A DNA stretch of 64,000 bases from Seriola aureovittata (GCF_021018895.1 NC_079364.1:12754385-12818384), one strand, 5' to 3'. Shown: positions 46,230 to 57,933, counted from the stretch's first letter. Notes: a model not told the origin generated them from the letters alone. Numbers and translations are program-made.

Positions 46230-48112
46230 TGCCTATCCCATGTGTTACAGTCTTGGCCTTGTACTGTTTGCCAGAATAGTGTTAGTTAAAGAAATTTTAC
46301 AGTGTCGGTTGCTTTCTTGCTCCAGTATTGTACAGTACAGGATCATTAAGTCTTATTACTAAGGGGCAGCTGAAAAAATGACTAGAATTACTAACGCCTA
46401 CTTCCAGCTTCTGTCCTTATTCTGTAGGTATTGAAGGTATGTTTGTCTTGCGAGATTACATCTCTACTCTTTTCTCAGTTCACAGTGTTGGACAATTCAT
46501 CACAACTTCAAATGTAGGCGTGTTAGTCTTAGCGTATCAACTAAAACAGTAGCTTCCTTCTAAACAAGTAGTCCAGACTCTGTCCACACAATAGTAGTTC
46601 AGTTAAAAATCATACATGCATACCAGTCAAAGTGCAAGTTTGGGATGCCATTGCAAAACAAATTTCACAAACAGAAATAGTAAAAAAAAAAAAAAGAAAT
46701 TTTACATGCAATTTTTTTTTCTGAGATGTCTTATCACTGTCAACAATTGACAAAAATATTGACCACCTTTTTGTGCAATGCATTGTGGGACTTAGAGTTG
46801 ATCAATTAAAAAAAAAATTGTTTATTAAATTTTTCATTACTTTTTTTATTATTATTTGTAGGCTACATGAAAGGGAGGGTTATTGTACATGCTCTCCTAC
46901 AGCAAAACCGTCATGCTCACGGCATCTGCACATTGGTGTGTAGTGTAATGTAGGAGAGGTAGTACAAAATTTAGTCTGTGCAAACTCATATTTTGTATGA
47001 CTTATTGCAGGCACAATAAGACATGTATTATACATACAGTGTAATGTGTGTACAGTGCAGTGCTCTCCTTCATGTCTCCCTATACTCCCTCTATCCAATC
47101 AGCAATTTAGATAGGATGTTTTCACAGCAGACGCAAGGAGTAAATTAAAAGCAGTAGCTGACAGAGAACCATATGGTACCACTCTCTGCAAGAGAAAAAA
47201 CACAGCAAAGATTAATTGATAATAGCTATCACTTCCACCACCTCCAACAGGGATATTAGTGTGTGTGTGTTTGCGTGTGTGAAGGCGCCTGTGTATATGC
47301 ATGCAGTACATGTGTGTATGCAGGCAGATTTCAAACAGCATGCTTATATTGAAAGGCCCAGGAGGGGGACCTGTCAGACAAGATGGTTTGTATTGTCTGT
47401 AGCACCAACATGCCTACATTTTTAAACTTGCCATCTTGCATGAGATGCTGAAGACTTAAACAAGCAACACATTACTCATGTATGAGAGCTTTCAGGACAC
47501 AGTTGGATTCTATTGTTAAATGTGGGTTTCTTTGACTGTGGCTGTCCATGTTTGTGTCTGTGTGTAGCCTGCAATCCATTCATTGTACAACCTAGTGCTT
47601 TATCTCACAGTTGCTGCTGCAGGAGGGAAAAGACGACATTAACACAACTACAGAGCGTGATTAAAGAGATTCAGCTGGCAGTGTTGTGCAAACAATTCAC
47701 CACATTCTAAATATTGTTATGAGTAAATCAGGATCTCTATCATATCTGCATGTCCCTCTGTATAGTCCAATGGTTAGTGACCCCTCCAGCTCAGGGCTGG
47801 CTGGAATTAAATCCAAATGTCAGAATGGTGAAGCACCCTGCAGGGGTGGAAAGGGCTGGAGGGGTTGGGGGTTCTCTTTGATTGGATGGACTGATTCACA
47901 GAAAAGGAGAAAGAGAAAAAGAAAAAGAGTAAGAGAGAAAGAGAGAGCGAGAAAGACCACTCAGGGGAAATCAGCTCTCTCCACTCATAAACAAATTCAT
48001 CATCAGCTCTGATAAACCACACGCTGCATAACGATGAGCTTAAGTGCACAGAGCAAGAGGAAGGGAGGGTGAGAGAGAGAAAAAGAGGAGATGGATAGCA
48101 GGAAAAAAGGAA

Positions 48113-48158
<46 letters not shown>

Positions 48159-48379
48159 ACACACGCGCACACACACACGTGTTTGTGTCTGTCTGTATGT
48201 ATATATATTTCATTATCATGCTATATTGGTCTAATAACAGAAGAGGGGATGTGTAGGGGCACAGCAGGCAATTCAAATATATATCATAAGTGATGGTGGT
48301 AAGTGATGGCTGTCTGGGTGTGGTGCAGCAGAGGGGAGGACATGGACCCATGAGATGGAGGAGCAGAGGGGGTGCCAGG
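46230..48379. other. Unique sequence with simple repeats
   Basis: No gene seen. A and T homopolymer runs lie near 46680-46860, a purine tract at about 47900-48110 and an AT tract at 48115-48154. Open frames at 47690-48410 translate these tracts. Confidence 0.45.
48115..48154. repeat. (AT)20 microsatellite
   Basis: Uninterrupted AT repeat of 40 bp, self-complementary and prone to extrude as a cruciform. It is followed by a short GTATAC and CA run. Confidence 0.95.
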
Positions 48380-48480
48380 GACTGGACTGACAGCCCATAA
48401 TTACGGCTCATTTTCAGTCATTAAGCCATGGAGTGTGAGCAGCTCGCGCACTAAGGGAAGGGCCCTGATTAATAATGAAC
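48380..48480. promoter_or_regulatory. Enhancer-like block (weak)
   Basis: AGCCCATAATTACGGCTCAT near 48393, CAGTCATTAAGCCATGG and CTGATTAATAATGAACC in unique DNA just before a CA tract. Homeodomain-type words are dense. Conservation is untested. Confidence 0.28.
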
Positions 48481-48485
48481 CCCCC

Positions 48486-48488
<3 letters not shown>

Positions 48489-48520
<32 letters not shown>

Positions 48521-48533
48521 ACACACACACACA
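48489..48533. repeat. (CA)n microsatellite
   Basis: CA repeat with one TG break, preceded by a C8 run. Confidence 0.92.
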
Positions 48534-49676
48534 TCTACTAACACACTGCAAGCTGAGTATGCTCATGTATGGGTAACACACACATGTATATACGCATTTG
48601 CTCATAATGACTTGCATGAAGAATCTATCTGTTACTCTCGTTCCCTCAATTATGTAATTATGTAGTATTGTGTATGGATAAAAATACATGTTCTCTCAAT
48701 ACAGAAATCGGTTCAAAATTTTCCAGGAAAAAAACAGCACAACTTCTTGTTTTCCACTTTGTTGAAAGCTGAGGGAGCTGTCCAGGAAATTGGTGGTGCT
48801 GAATTTAAACTGAGCAGGCAGCAGTGCCTCCCTCCCTTACTCCCTCACCCCCTCCCCACTTGCCTTCTCTCCTCTTCCCCCACCTCCTGTCTTACCCCCA
48901 GTCTCTCTTCCTCCTCCTCCACTCTGTTCTGGCTGGCTGTCAGAGGGCCCGCAGTCTCCTTTGAACTCCTACACCGGCACCCTGCAACGATCAAACTTCG
49001 AGCTGCCCCCACCATGAAATATTTACCACACAGAAGGGACATATTCAGTCAGTGTCGGTCGAGAGGCTGGTACAGAGGTGCAACATGAAAGATAGAGAGA
49101 ATATGAAAGGAGGAGAGGAGCATTTTGAAGCTGGAGCTTGGTCCTTTCTCCCACGGAACTGCAAAGGAACATGACTACTCAGTTAGCATTTTATTGAATG
49201 ATGTAATATTTTGGCAGAGGATAAATAATGTAATGTAATAGGAGGAGGAAGTCACACTGATGAAACATGAAAACATTTCACTGTCATCCAAACAGTATTC
49301 ATAATCTTTCACTTTGCTACCTTGCAAATCTGAAATATGTCCTCAGTCCAACAATAGTCAGACTGCTGATGTTGCTGTGAGCTTTTTTTGTTGGCGAATC
49401 CAAGCATCAAATACAGATGTGAATCTTGGATATGAATCTGGAGACTTCAACCCTGGATCCGTCAAAGCTATGATTCAAAAATAGAGATATGAACACGGCT
49501 AACAAATCCATACTCCGCTATTCTCAGTTGAGCCTTTTTGAACAACAGAAGATGTTGCAGAATAACACTGAGTTCAGCAGTGTGAAAACCCATCTCTGCC
49601 ATCTCATCACTGTTATTTGCAGGTGTCACCGTCTCCCTAGTGCTACCACCGTCACTGACAAACATACGGAAGACAG
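48534..49676. other. Unique sequence, no gene seen
   Basis: A pyrimidine-rich part at about 48825-48930 makes the 113-codon open frame at 48747-49088 look longer than it deserves. It has no domain or splice sites I trust. Confidence 0.45.
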
Positions 49677-49725
<49 letters not shown>

Positions 49726-49738
49726 TACACATACACAC
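49677..49738. repeat. (CA)n microsatellite
   Basis: CA repeat with an AAAC break near 49693, then a CATA variant tail. Confidence 0.92.
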
Positions 49739-49974
49739 TAACACCAGCAGCACCAGCAGAGGAAGGGCCGGGACAGAGCTGGCTGGTCCCAGCTGGTCCC
49801 TGCTAACACATTCCACTGCACCCTAATGACAGCGGGCCCCCCAGCCTCTGTGACCCTGGCCCTAACACCCCTTCATGGGCCCCCAGGGATCCCGCAGGGC
49901 CAAGAGGGGTGAGGAGGAGGAAGCATGGGGGAGGAGGAGGGGGGAGGAGTGACACAGATGAGGGAGGACACTCC
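49739..49974. other. GC-rich non-coding stretch with purine tract
   Basis: GC-rich unique DNA (including GAGCTGGCTGGTCCCAGCTG, a local inverted repeat, near 49775) then a GGA-rich tract at about 49900-49955. No coding frame of note. Confidence 0.4.
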
Positions 49975-50170
49975 AGGTGGTGGGACAGCTCTGAGGGAAT
50001 TGGAAGTCATGAATATATTAACTGACAGGAGGGGGAGTGATGAATTCAAATTAAATTATATGTGCTGAGCACCACACGAACACGAGCGAGCACGCCGGGG
50101 ATATTTCAAGGGGGCCGAAATAATTACACCTTTCAGGAAATTTGATAAAAAGGAAATATGTGTAAGACAA
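49975..50170. promoter_or_regulatory. Enhancer-like block (weak)
   Basis: GAATATATTAACTGACAGG, a CAAATTAAATTATATGTGC stretch, a CpG-rich centre (CACGAACACGAGCGAGCACG near 50075) and CCGAAATAATTACACC near 50115. Unique, no open frame. It resembles a vertebrate conserved non-coding element. Confidence 0.3.
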
Positions 50171-51369
50171 TCAGAGATGCAAAACACAGCTGCCAAGCTT
50201 GTGCTGCTCTCCTAGAAAGTTAGATACTATCAGAAAAAGAAGTTTTATGAGGTTTTGATTCTTTGTCATGTGCATTGTGTGTTCCTTTTTTTCCCTCCTC
50301 CTTTGAAAGTCTTTTGTCTTCTTGTGATGTTATCTCTGGACATATAACATTTCATCTAGATAATGACATAGAATTAAATCCTTTTAATTTTTCATGATAT
50401 GTATTTTTTCTGTTCATTAAATGTTCAGCAGTTAGACATTAATTATTTACTTTGTAAACAACAATATGCTAATCATTGCAGATAAACTAGTGACCTATAG
50501 AAGTGTAGTCCCGGGGTGTTTTCTGATCCACATTAATTGGGCAGTGGTAGTAGGCCTCTCTCTTGGCCAAATCCCATACACATTGGTTATGTTCCAGCCC
50601 AAGGATTTGGACCTTGTGGCTGTGGTAACAGGGCTGACCTCAACAAGCCAGGAGGTGAGAGGGAGTCCAGCTGTCTCCCAGGGCTGGAACTGACTGAAGC
50701 AGCCATGCAACTCCTCACCCCCACCCCCATCTCCTCCCCTCCTATCCCATCACCCACTTTGTCCCTCAGTCTGTTTTGCGCTTCGCCAGGGGCAACTGTC
50801 AACCCGAAATCCCCTCTGCTGTGGTGTGGGGCCAGGTGACCAGAGGGCAAACAGCACTGGAGGATGATTGGTCAACAACAACAATCAGGACAAGTAGTCC
50901 CTGAAATTGTCCCTGACTGCAGAGGATAAGGGCACAGATTGGAAGGTTGGGGGGTGGGGGGGCACAAGAGGATAGGAGGACAGGAATAGAGGGTGTAAAG
51001 CAGGATGGGAGAGGTCAAGATGAGGAGAAGTCTTGGATTGAAGGAGTAGAGGGAGAGAAGGGCGCAGGGCAGTCCTCTATAATGCCTGAGGCAAAACAGA
51101 GATAGAGAGTGGAGAGGAGGGCTCCCCTGCCCATTGTTCAGCTGATCCTATAAACAATATCCCAATCCCTTTGATCTGCTGAGTATTAGCCTGTCCATAC
51201 GGGCCTGCCTGCTTACCAGCAAGACAAACCAGCCAAAGTAAAGATTTATAAAACCCCTCTTCATTTCCTCATAACAGGGTCACCATTGATATTCAGCTTA
51301 TGGACCTTTTGTCCCCTTCATGTCCTGACACCTCTGCATTCATTATTTACTTCTTTTGCTTTGATTTAT
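50171..51369. other. Unique sequence, no gene seen
   Basis: It contains a GC-richer part at 50590-50860 that is open in three overlapping frames without consistent codon use, and a purine-rich part at 50940-51120. Not called as coding. Confidence 0.4.
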
Positions 51370-51610
51370 TTTATTTCTTTGTAGAAAATTGATTGTGGGT
51401 TAGTCATCTAATCAGACAAGGCGCCAAATGAATCATGCCTAAATCTAGCTGGGAGTGGAATAAATGCAACATTTATAATTTTCCTCAGTGCAAAGTGTCA
51501 TATGCGAAAACGCAAGTGCAATCTCCAAGTAATGGCAGGAAGTGTGTTGTGTGCATGTTAAGCCGCCGTGTTAATTATGGATTTTGAAGACCAATTAAAA
51601 ACCACATTCA
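51370..51610. promoter_or_regulatory. Enhancer-like block with homeodomain words
   Basis: Seen: AAAATTGATTGTGGGTTAG, CATCTAATCAGACAAGG, GTCATATGCGAAAACGCAAG and GTGTTAATTATGGATTTTG followed by ACCAATTAAAAACCAC. About 240 bp of unique DNA with no frame and no repeat. TGATTG, TAATCA and TAATTA words are typical of PBX-type and homeodomain binding. Inference only. Confidence 0.33.
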
Positions 51611-52238
51611 CACTGGGCTTTGTTTCAAGGTTTCTATTATTTGGTGAGGCTCAAAGATGGGGAAAGATACGGCAAGAGGCAGACAAAGATAAACGCAGAC
51701 TGAGATGATGCAGGGATAACCGGTTATCTCAGCTTTCACATGCCTTCAGCTTTGTCCTTCCCTTACCCTCCTTCCCACTCTCTCTATCTCTTTCTATCGC
51801 TTTTGGATCTCTCGCAAGTAATCTGTTTTTCCTCAAGCCCAGGTCCCCATGTCCTCTTTCAATATAACATGCTTAATTTGGTATGTTGTATCCAATATCC
51901 ATATCACACCATCTCCTCACACGCCCTTTCTCTTCAGTGTATGTATAATGTAGCTTTCTTCTCTTTTCTCTCCTGTGTTCTTCCAGGCCTTCTTCATCTT
52001 CTCATTATCCTGCTGAGCACAGCCAGAGCCATGCCTCTAACCTGGAAGCATGTCAAGGATTTGGTCCGTCACAGTATGGCAGGTTTCTCATGCAAATGAA
52101 TAAAAATGAAGATTGATCTCATGCAATTTCTATTCATCTTTATTATCTACAGTCATTGATACAGATGCAAAGTTAAGGCAAAAAAGCATATTGCTTGAGT
52201 AAATATATGTAGAACAGTATGGTGGCACCAGTAATGGC

Positions 52239-52240
<2 letters not shown>
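51611..52240. other. Unique sequence; possible short exon rejected
   Basis: A pyrimidine tract ending TTCTTCCAG at about 51986 looks like a splice acceptor. The following frame reads through MPLTWKHVKDLVRHSMAG to a TGA near 52099, but nothing supports a gene. AT-rich words TTTCTCATGCAAATGAATAA (52083) include another octamer. Confidence 0.3.
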
Positions 52241-52272
<32 letters not shown>

Positions 52273-52332
52273 CGTGCGCGCATGCTTGTGTGTGTGTGTG
52301 TGTGTGTGTGCGTGCGCATGCTTGTGTGTGTG
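52241..52332. repeat. (TG)n with repeated TGCGCATGCTTG units
   Basis: Two TG tracts are each followed by a GTGCG/CGCATGCTTG unit, i.e. a tandem duplication of about 45 bp inside the microsatellite. Confidence 0.9.
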
Positions 52333-52954
52333 CACTGTGTTGCAGATTAGGAGGTGCGAGACAGCAGATGGGTATGTCTAAAAAAGCCCCAAGCTCCCAA
52401 CACCAATCAACGATTGCGGGTTGGGATTGATGTTGAGGTGGCAAATTATTTCATTAGTACAGATGAAAACTGATTACAAGATATCACAAATCATGATATA
52501 GTTTAAAAATTAAAGTGGGACTCATTTGACCTCTTATAACATTTTTGGGAGAATTGCAGTGTCCCTTGAAAAGTAAGATCAGGCAAAAGATTGGAGTCAG
52601 GTAAGAAATTCTGTGCAATGATTCTTCAAATGAAATGTTCGAGGAGAACATTTATAAATGCTTCAACAGGACAGCTGCTCATCCAACCTCATCTTTCCCT
52701 CATAAATAAGTATACGACCATATCTTGCTGTGTCAGTCCTGTGTCTGTGTGTGTGCATGTGTGACAGATGAACATGGACTAGTGTATGAGCAGAGTGGCT
52801 GATGACAATGACAGGACTTGATGAGCAGATATAGCCCGCTGCTGATGCCCTGACCATATGGACGGGTATTGTTGTGCCTCCCCCTCACCACCACAGATGG
52901 TGCCCGCAGCAACACAACACAACAAAACCTAAGCCATTGTTTTACCAGTAGCAA
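52333..52954. other. Unique sequence, no gene seen
   Basis: Non-coding. Nothing recognised. Confidence 0.45.
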
Positions 52955-53240
52955 TCATAATAAGGGGAAGGAGGGAGAAAGACAGGAAAAATAATTACTT
53001 CTGCAGCCAGGAAAAATCTGTCCTTCTTCGGAGCTGGTGTCCAGAAGGGCAGATTCCTGAGAGAAAGCAGCCAGAATGGTTGTTGGTAATTGACTGATAT
53101 GGTAATGAGTGCCTAATTATACCCGGTACGCGGGCGCAGAGGGCCGCCTACACAGTGACTGCCCCATGACCCGCTTTCTGACAAACTGTCACTTCATCTT
53201 GCCACATCACTCAAGGGCTTATCAAATATGACCCCAAAAT
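52955..53240. promoter_or_regulatory. Enhancer-like block
   Basis: Seen: AAAATAATTACTTCTGC, GTTGGTAATTGACTGATATG, GGTAATGAGTGCCTAATTAT, then the CpG-rich ACCCGGTACGCGGGCGCAGA at about 53121 and CTGACAAACTGTCACTTC. Unique and uneven only at the CpG cluster. No open frame with domain. Candidate conserved developmental enhancer; conservation is untested. Confidence 0.35.
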
Positions 53241-53595
53241 AGACAAGCGATAATATACACACATGCACATACACACATACACACACACAGGCACACACAA
53301 ATATGTACAGAACACTTGCAGGCATGGTTACACACACAGACATATGCTTGTACACTCTAACACTTAAATGCATGTGTGTGCGAATATCATGACACACAGA
53401 CAGCTTCATAAGCAGTCAGTCGGTACTGTGATAAACCTCAGAGTCAAGACAAAATGCAGCAGTGCTGTTATAGAAATCCTTGTTATTGTTCCTACTTGAG
53501 TGGGAGATCACTATTCTAAAATGTGCAAAACAATTTTCAGTTGTGTGACATCAAGCGATTTCTCCCTGATCAGGATTTTCAATTGCATTATAGCT
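53241..53595. other. CA-rich degenerate repeat and unique sequence
   Basis: Imperfect ACACAC/ACATAC words from about 53255 to 53345, then unique DNA. Confidence 0.5.
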
Positions 53596-54070
53596 TTAAC
53601 ACATTATAGTCCATATTATCTCGTAACCGATGTGAGCATGAGATACTGTGCCGATAAATAGGGCATGCACTACACTACAAGCATGCAAAATGATAACATT
53701 GTGCTTGTCACCTCCCCTGTAATAAATCAAAATATGTATGCCACATAATTGCATGCCTATCATATAACAAAGCCCTCTTTGCATGTTCTCAATTGCCGAC
53801 TCTTTAGCACCACTTCGCGTGAAACCTATTTTCGCTACTTAAAAGGGGGAAAAAAAATAGAGCCATGGCCCTTTTTCTGGCACATTCATTCAAATTTCTT
53901 GCCATTGTTCACAAGGTATTCATGAAGCCCAACATCTGGTTTTATTTTTGACAGTGATGTGAATGGTATTCAAACTTACCCGGCAGGGATGCCAAATTAA
54001 AAGCCCCATTGACCAAAGGGAATTTTAACTCAACGGACTCCCCAACAGTCTGTCAATATTACAGGAGCTG
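53596..54070. promoter_or_regulatory. Long enhancer-like block
   Basis: About 475 bp of unique DNA without simple repeats, unusual in this window. It contains GCATGCAAAATGATAACATT, CACATAATTGCATGCCTATC, TTTGCATGTTCTCAATTGCC, CTTCGCGTGAAACCTATTTT and TGACAGTGATGTGAATGG. TGACAG is the TALE homeodomain core, and GCATGCAAA/TTTGCATG are octamer-like. There is no coding frame. It is the longest block of this kind and the first I would test for conservation. Confidence 0.36.
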
Positions 54071-54167
54071 ACTTGAGTTAAAATGTCAGTGAGGAAGTAG
54101 GGAGAAGACTATCAACACGAAAATATATAACAAGGGAAACATTTATCGATAAGATTCTGAAACCTTT

Positions 54168-54318
54168 CTGAGTCAGACTAGCTGTTTCCCCTTGTCAGGT
54201 TTAATGCTAAACTAAGCTAACTGTCTCCTGGCTGTAGCACAAGGGAGCAGTACCAATCTTCTCATTTAACTCTTGACAATAAAGCCTTATTTCCAAAATA
54301 TTGTACTATACCTTTAAG
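54168..54318 (-). repeat. Dispersed teleost repeat, family A, copy 3
   Basis: Read on the minus strand the order is family A: AGAGTTAAATGAGAAGATTG, GGTACTGCTCCCTTGTGCTA, CAGCCAGGAGACAGTTAGCT and AACCTGACAAGGGGAAACAG. Opposite orientation to the copies at 9311 and 11128. Confidence 0.7.
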
Positions 54319-55854
54319 GTTGCAGACTATAGCTCAGAACAATTTGTTAAATGAGTGAAAGAAAATTAAGTTATTGTTCTTTCTTTGGAATAACAACACT
54401 CAAATAAGAAGAGTGGTCATTAGTAAAATTAATATTAAGTATAGTAGTAGTATATAAATATTAAGTCCAAAGATGAGAAAATTATGCTCAGTATATTTAA
54501 TTGTATCGTCTACTTCACTAAACAGAGTTTGATTTTCCTCTGAAAGGTGCGTAGGAGAAGCACTTTGAACCAGAGTTTGTGCGCACTGTGTTTTGCAATG
54601 TACACTTCTTGGAAGAATTACAGTTTAGTTTTACACTAAATTCACATAGCGTGCGATTTCTTTCACCTACACAATGCTACAGTGAATTGGGAAAAATGTA
54701 TGGTTCGAATTCTTACTCAAAGATGCTAACATGTGGACAAAGGGAAACTCAAGGAAACACCAACCTTGCAATTGCAAAGCCAATCCACTCCACACTCCAA
54801 GATCTCTGGATAAAGAGAGCAGAGTGAGGCCATCAGGTAAAACTAAAACAACATTCCCCCATAGGTGAATGTAATTGATTGTGTAAAGTGTTGATGTGCT
54901 GTGTTGCTCCTCGGGCTCTGTGGGCCTCCCCCCCGTGTTATTGTTGGGTGCGTCTGAGAACTTGCAGTGTATAAGGAAAGAGGAGCTGCACCTCTCTTTC
55001 TCTCTTCCTCTCGCTCTTGCTGTATTTGTTAGCGTTTAACGTGTGGCTCTCTGATAACATTGTGTCAAGTTAAGGTCATAAGTTTTGGTTTGTTAAATTT
55101 CAGTTCCCTGTTATACTTTGAGTTGAGTTGTGTTATTTAATCCAGGGGAGACCTGTCCCACAGTCTTTTTCTACAGTAATTTTCTCAGTTACAGCAACAA
55201 CATGCTACCACAGCAGTTTCATGTTAACAGGTGGAGTCCCTAAAGTTGATGCAAACATCTGCACACACCTTTTCCACATGAGCACCTATAGAGTGCTAGC
55301 ACACTTGTTTAGAATATGCACACCTTTTTTTTAATCACCCATTAAGGCAGAATCACAGTGGATCCTCTTGTCTGTGTGATGTCTCTATAATCTCCCCGGC
55401 CTGTCAATAATCCTTCTCTCCAATCTGGAGTGTGAAGATTTAGTGTGAGGAAAAAAATTCCTCAAAAGCCGATGAAAACACACCATAAAGGAAAATATTA
55501 ATGCCATTCAGCTCAACAGCAGAGGTCTCCTCTTCTCTCCCTTTACATGTCAAGGTGAAAAATTTCTGTTTAAAAACTCAACAGTTCTGGAAGGAACTTG
55601 TGCGAAGAAAGATTTCATTGAAGACAGATTAATGATAAGTAGGTTAAGGCTGATGATTACTCTGATTGATTGTCCTGCTGAGAAAAAAATATTTATTTTT
55701 AAAGTAAATGCGAGGAATAGCATACAGACTGAACATGTTAAACTTTTGGTAAAATTTCATCATGGTAGAGACAGCAGCTGCACAAACCAGTGACCATAGA
55801 GGACTTTTGCAGTTAAGCCATTGTCACAATAACATTTTAACTGGTAATAGCTGA
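54319..55854. other. Unique AT-rich sequence, no gene seen
   Basis: Non-coding. The open frames of 68-82 codons have no domain. Nothing recognised. Confidence 0.45.
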
Positions 55855-55965
55855 AAAAGCACAGATCTTACTAACAACATTAACCAGGTCTGGGTTGTAT
55901 TCAGGTGTCCCAGTAAGTGTGACAGTGAGCCAACATGCACAATACCAGGACTTTGAAACTGACTC
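55855..55965 (+). repeat. Repeat family D, copy 2
   Basis: Shares with 21985-22095 the order CTTACTAACAACATTAACCA, GGTTGTATTCAGGTGTCCCA, GTGAGCCAACATGCACAATA and CCAGGACTTTGAAA. Same orientation. Confidence 0.65.
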
Positions 55966-56674
55966 ACTTGCTGAACCCCGTCCTCTTCTTCGTTTCTGTA
56001 TGTCTATCTAGCTTTCCATTCACTCGGTGCAGTTTACAATTGCACACATGAAGATTTACCATTTGAAATCCTCTGTAATTTTTTTAAAATTTTGAAACAA
56101 TGGGACAAACAAGAAGTTAATAAAAGCGCTGTATAGCTGGTAGTAAGGGTAATATTTGTATGTTTTGTGGTATTAATCTTGGTTGTCGTGACACTAACAC
56201 TGGATGTTCAGTTGACAGAAAGGAAGTCAGGAGGGGGGAAACTGAAATGGAGAAACATAAAGACATTAATGGAGAGAACCAGACAGACAGACAGACAGAC
56301 AGACAGAAGGATGAACACTAGACACATGGGATGTTTCCTGTCATGTGATCATGTATCATTGGTCAGCGTACTAGGTCAGGCCCTCGAAGAATCAGTCCGT
56401 AGAGAAGGCCCAACCTCCAGATGGCCTTGGTCCAACAGGTGGTCCCATAGTGGGGGTGGGGCTAAGAGGTCTGACATCTGCCATCCACAGCTAACCCCTC
56501 ACACACACACACACACACACACATTGCACACAAAATGCACACAGTAGCACATAGTACATAGCAACACCTTTTCCTCCCTGTTCTGCATATCTGCTGTAGT
56601 GAGATCTCGGGGCCCTGGGGCTCAGTCTCCTACTGTCTGTCTGTTTCCTCTATCAGATTTCACACTCATCTCAC
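55966..56674. other. Unique sequence with two short microsatellites
   Basis: (AGAC)n at 56281-56307 and a CA run at 56499-56523. The 126-codon frame at 56167-56547 runs into the CA repeat and has no domain. Confidence 0.5.
56281..56307. repeat. (AGAC)n tetranucleotide microsatellite
   Basis: Six to seven tandem AGAC units. Confidence 0.9.
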
Positions 56675-56940
56675 ACATCGCAGCTCAGTGTGTGCTCATT
56701 TCCATGGCTCAGGCTTCAAACAATGACAGCTCATTAGCATGTATTGTATGGCCCTGGATTGTCGTGAACTGGCAAAGATTGAATACGGATTCTATGCACG
56801 GGCCTTTTGTTTTATTTTCTTTCCATTCGCTCATAATCGGAGTTTCTCGTAGCTGTTTGTGAACTACCACCGAGCTATTTGGTGTGCAGCCTCGCACTTG
56901 TTAGTTTACCGATGTTTGTTTAATTGCTTATATAAGAGTG
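56675..56940. promoter_or_regulatory. Enhancer-like block
   Basis: Unique DNA with CTCATTTCCATGGCTCAGG, AACAATGACAGCTCATTAGC, GTATTGTATGGCCCTGGATT, CGTGAACTGGCAAAGATTG, TTCGCTCATAATCGGAG and CCGATGTTTGTTTAATTGC. It includes SOX-type ACAAT, TALE-type TGACAG and forkhead-type TGTTTG words. No repeat, no coding frame. Candidate conserved enhancer; untested. Confidence 0.36.
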
Positions 56941-57875
56941 ATGCTACACAAAAGACGTGGCTGACTGAGCAAAAAACAAATCACTATCAGAAGCAAGTTT
57001 TTAAGGCCTGTACAGAAAATTCAGGTTTATGCTAAAATAACTATTACATATGTATATTAAATTTCACATAAAAAAAGAAATCAGACAGTGTCAGATTTCC
57101 AACTTTAAAACTGAGTTAAGCTTGTGAGCAAACAAGAAAGAAATAGTAAGAAAGTTAAAGCCATTTTGTCTTTTATATCTTATCACATAAATATCCTATT
57201 AAATAAATATTAGACTTTGTTTTCTGTGCTTTTACTGTGGATAATTAAAAGCTTAAATTCTTTGCCCAGTTTGAGTAACAAAAAGTAATCCCAGGGAAAT
57301 GTAATTAAAAGACTAGACCTAAAACTATTTTAATTTTGCAAACCTGAATGTAATGAATGTGACTGAACACCTTGAAGGCTGTACTGTATAGGACTATTTT
57401 AATAATCGCTGTTTAGTTGCAACAAAATGTTTGTGAAGAGAAAGTGTTTCTTGAATAAACATGTTGATTCTTTATTACATCATTTATTAATGATGATTTC
57501 CTTTACAGAATTAATCATTTGTTTTCATTAACTTCTTTTTGAGACACATAATATTTCACATAATTATTTATTCATATGTACTGAAAAGAAATGATGAAAG
57601 CAATATTGAAAAGAAAACTGATGTTTGTCAGAAAGGAAACTAGCAATTGTTAATGATACCAGGCCTAAAGAAAAGTTACTATCTATTAAACCAGAAAAAG
57701 TTGCCGTGCTGTGGGTCCAAGAGTGGAGTGACAGAGGATGTAAGATGTAGTCAGCTCACTGTGAAGGTTCAGGCGAACTTGGTCTTTAAGTTGAATTATT
57801 CATCAGACGTCATTGCCATTCTTTTCTACCTTCAATTGACAGGTGTCTGTGGGTCCATATGGCATGTGTGCCTGG

Positions 57876-57877
<2 letters not shown>
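56941..57877. other. AT-rich unique sequence, no gene seen
   Basis: Non-coding. Nothing recognised. Confidence 0.45.

Positions 57878-57931
<54 letters not shown>
57878..57931. repeat. (CA)27 microsatellite
   Basis: Pure CA repeat, 54 bp, about 55-65 bp from a long TG tract in the opposite sense. Confidence 0.95.

Positions 57932-57933
<2 letters not shown>

Noticed and set aside
51740..52099. Possible terminal exon after a polypyrimidine tract and CAG
   Set aside because: Pyrimidine tracts are frequent here; the short peptide has no homologue I know and no partner exon is visible.
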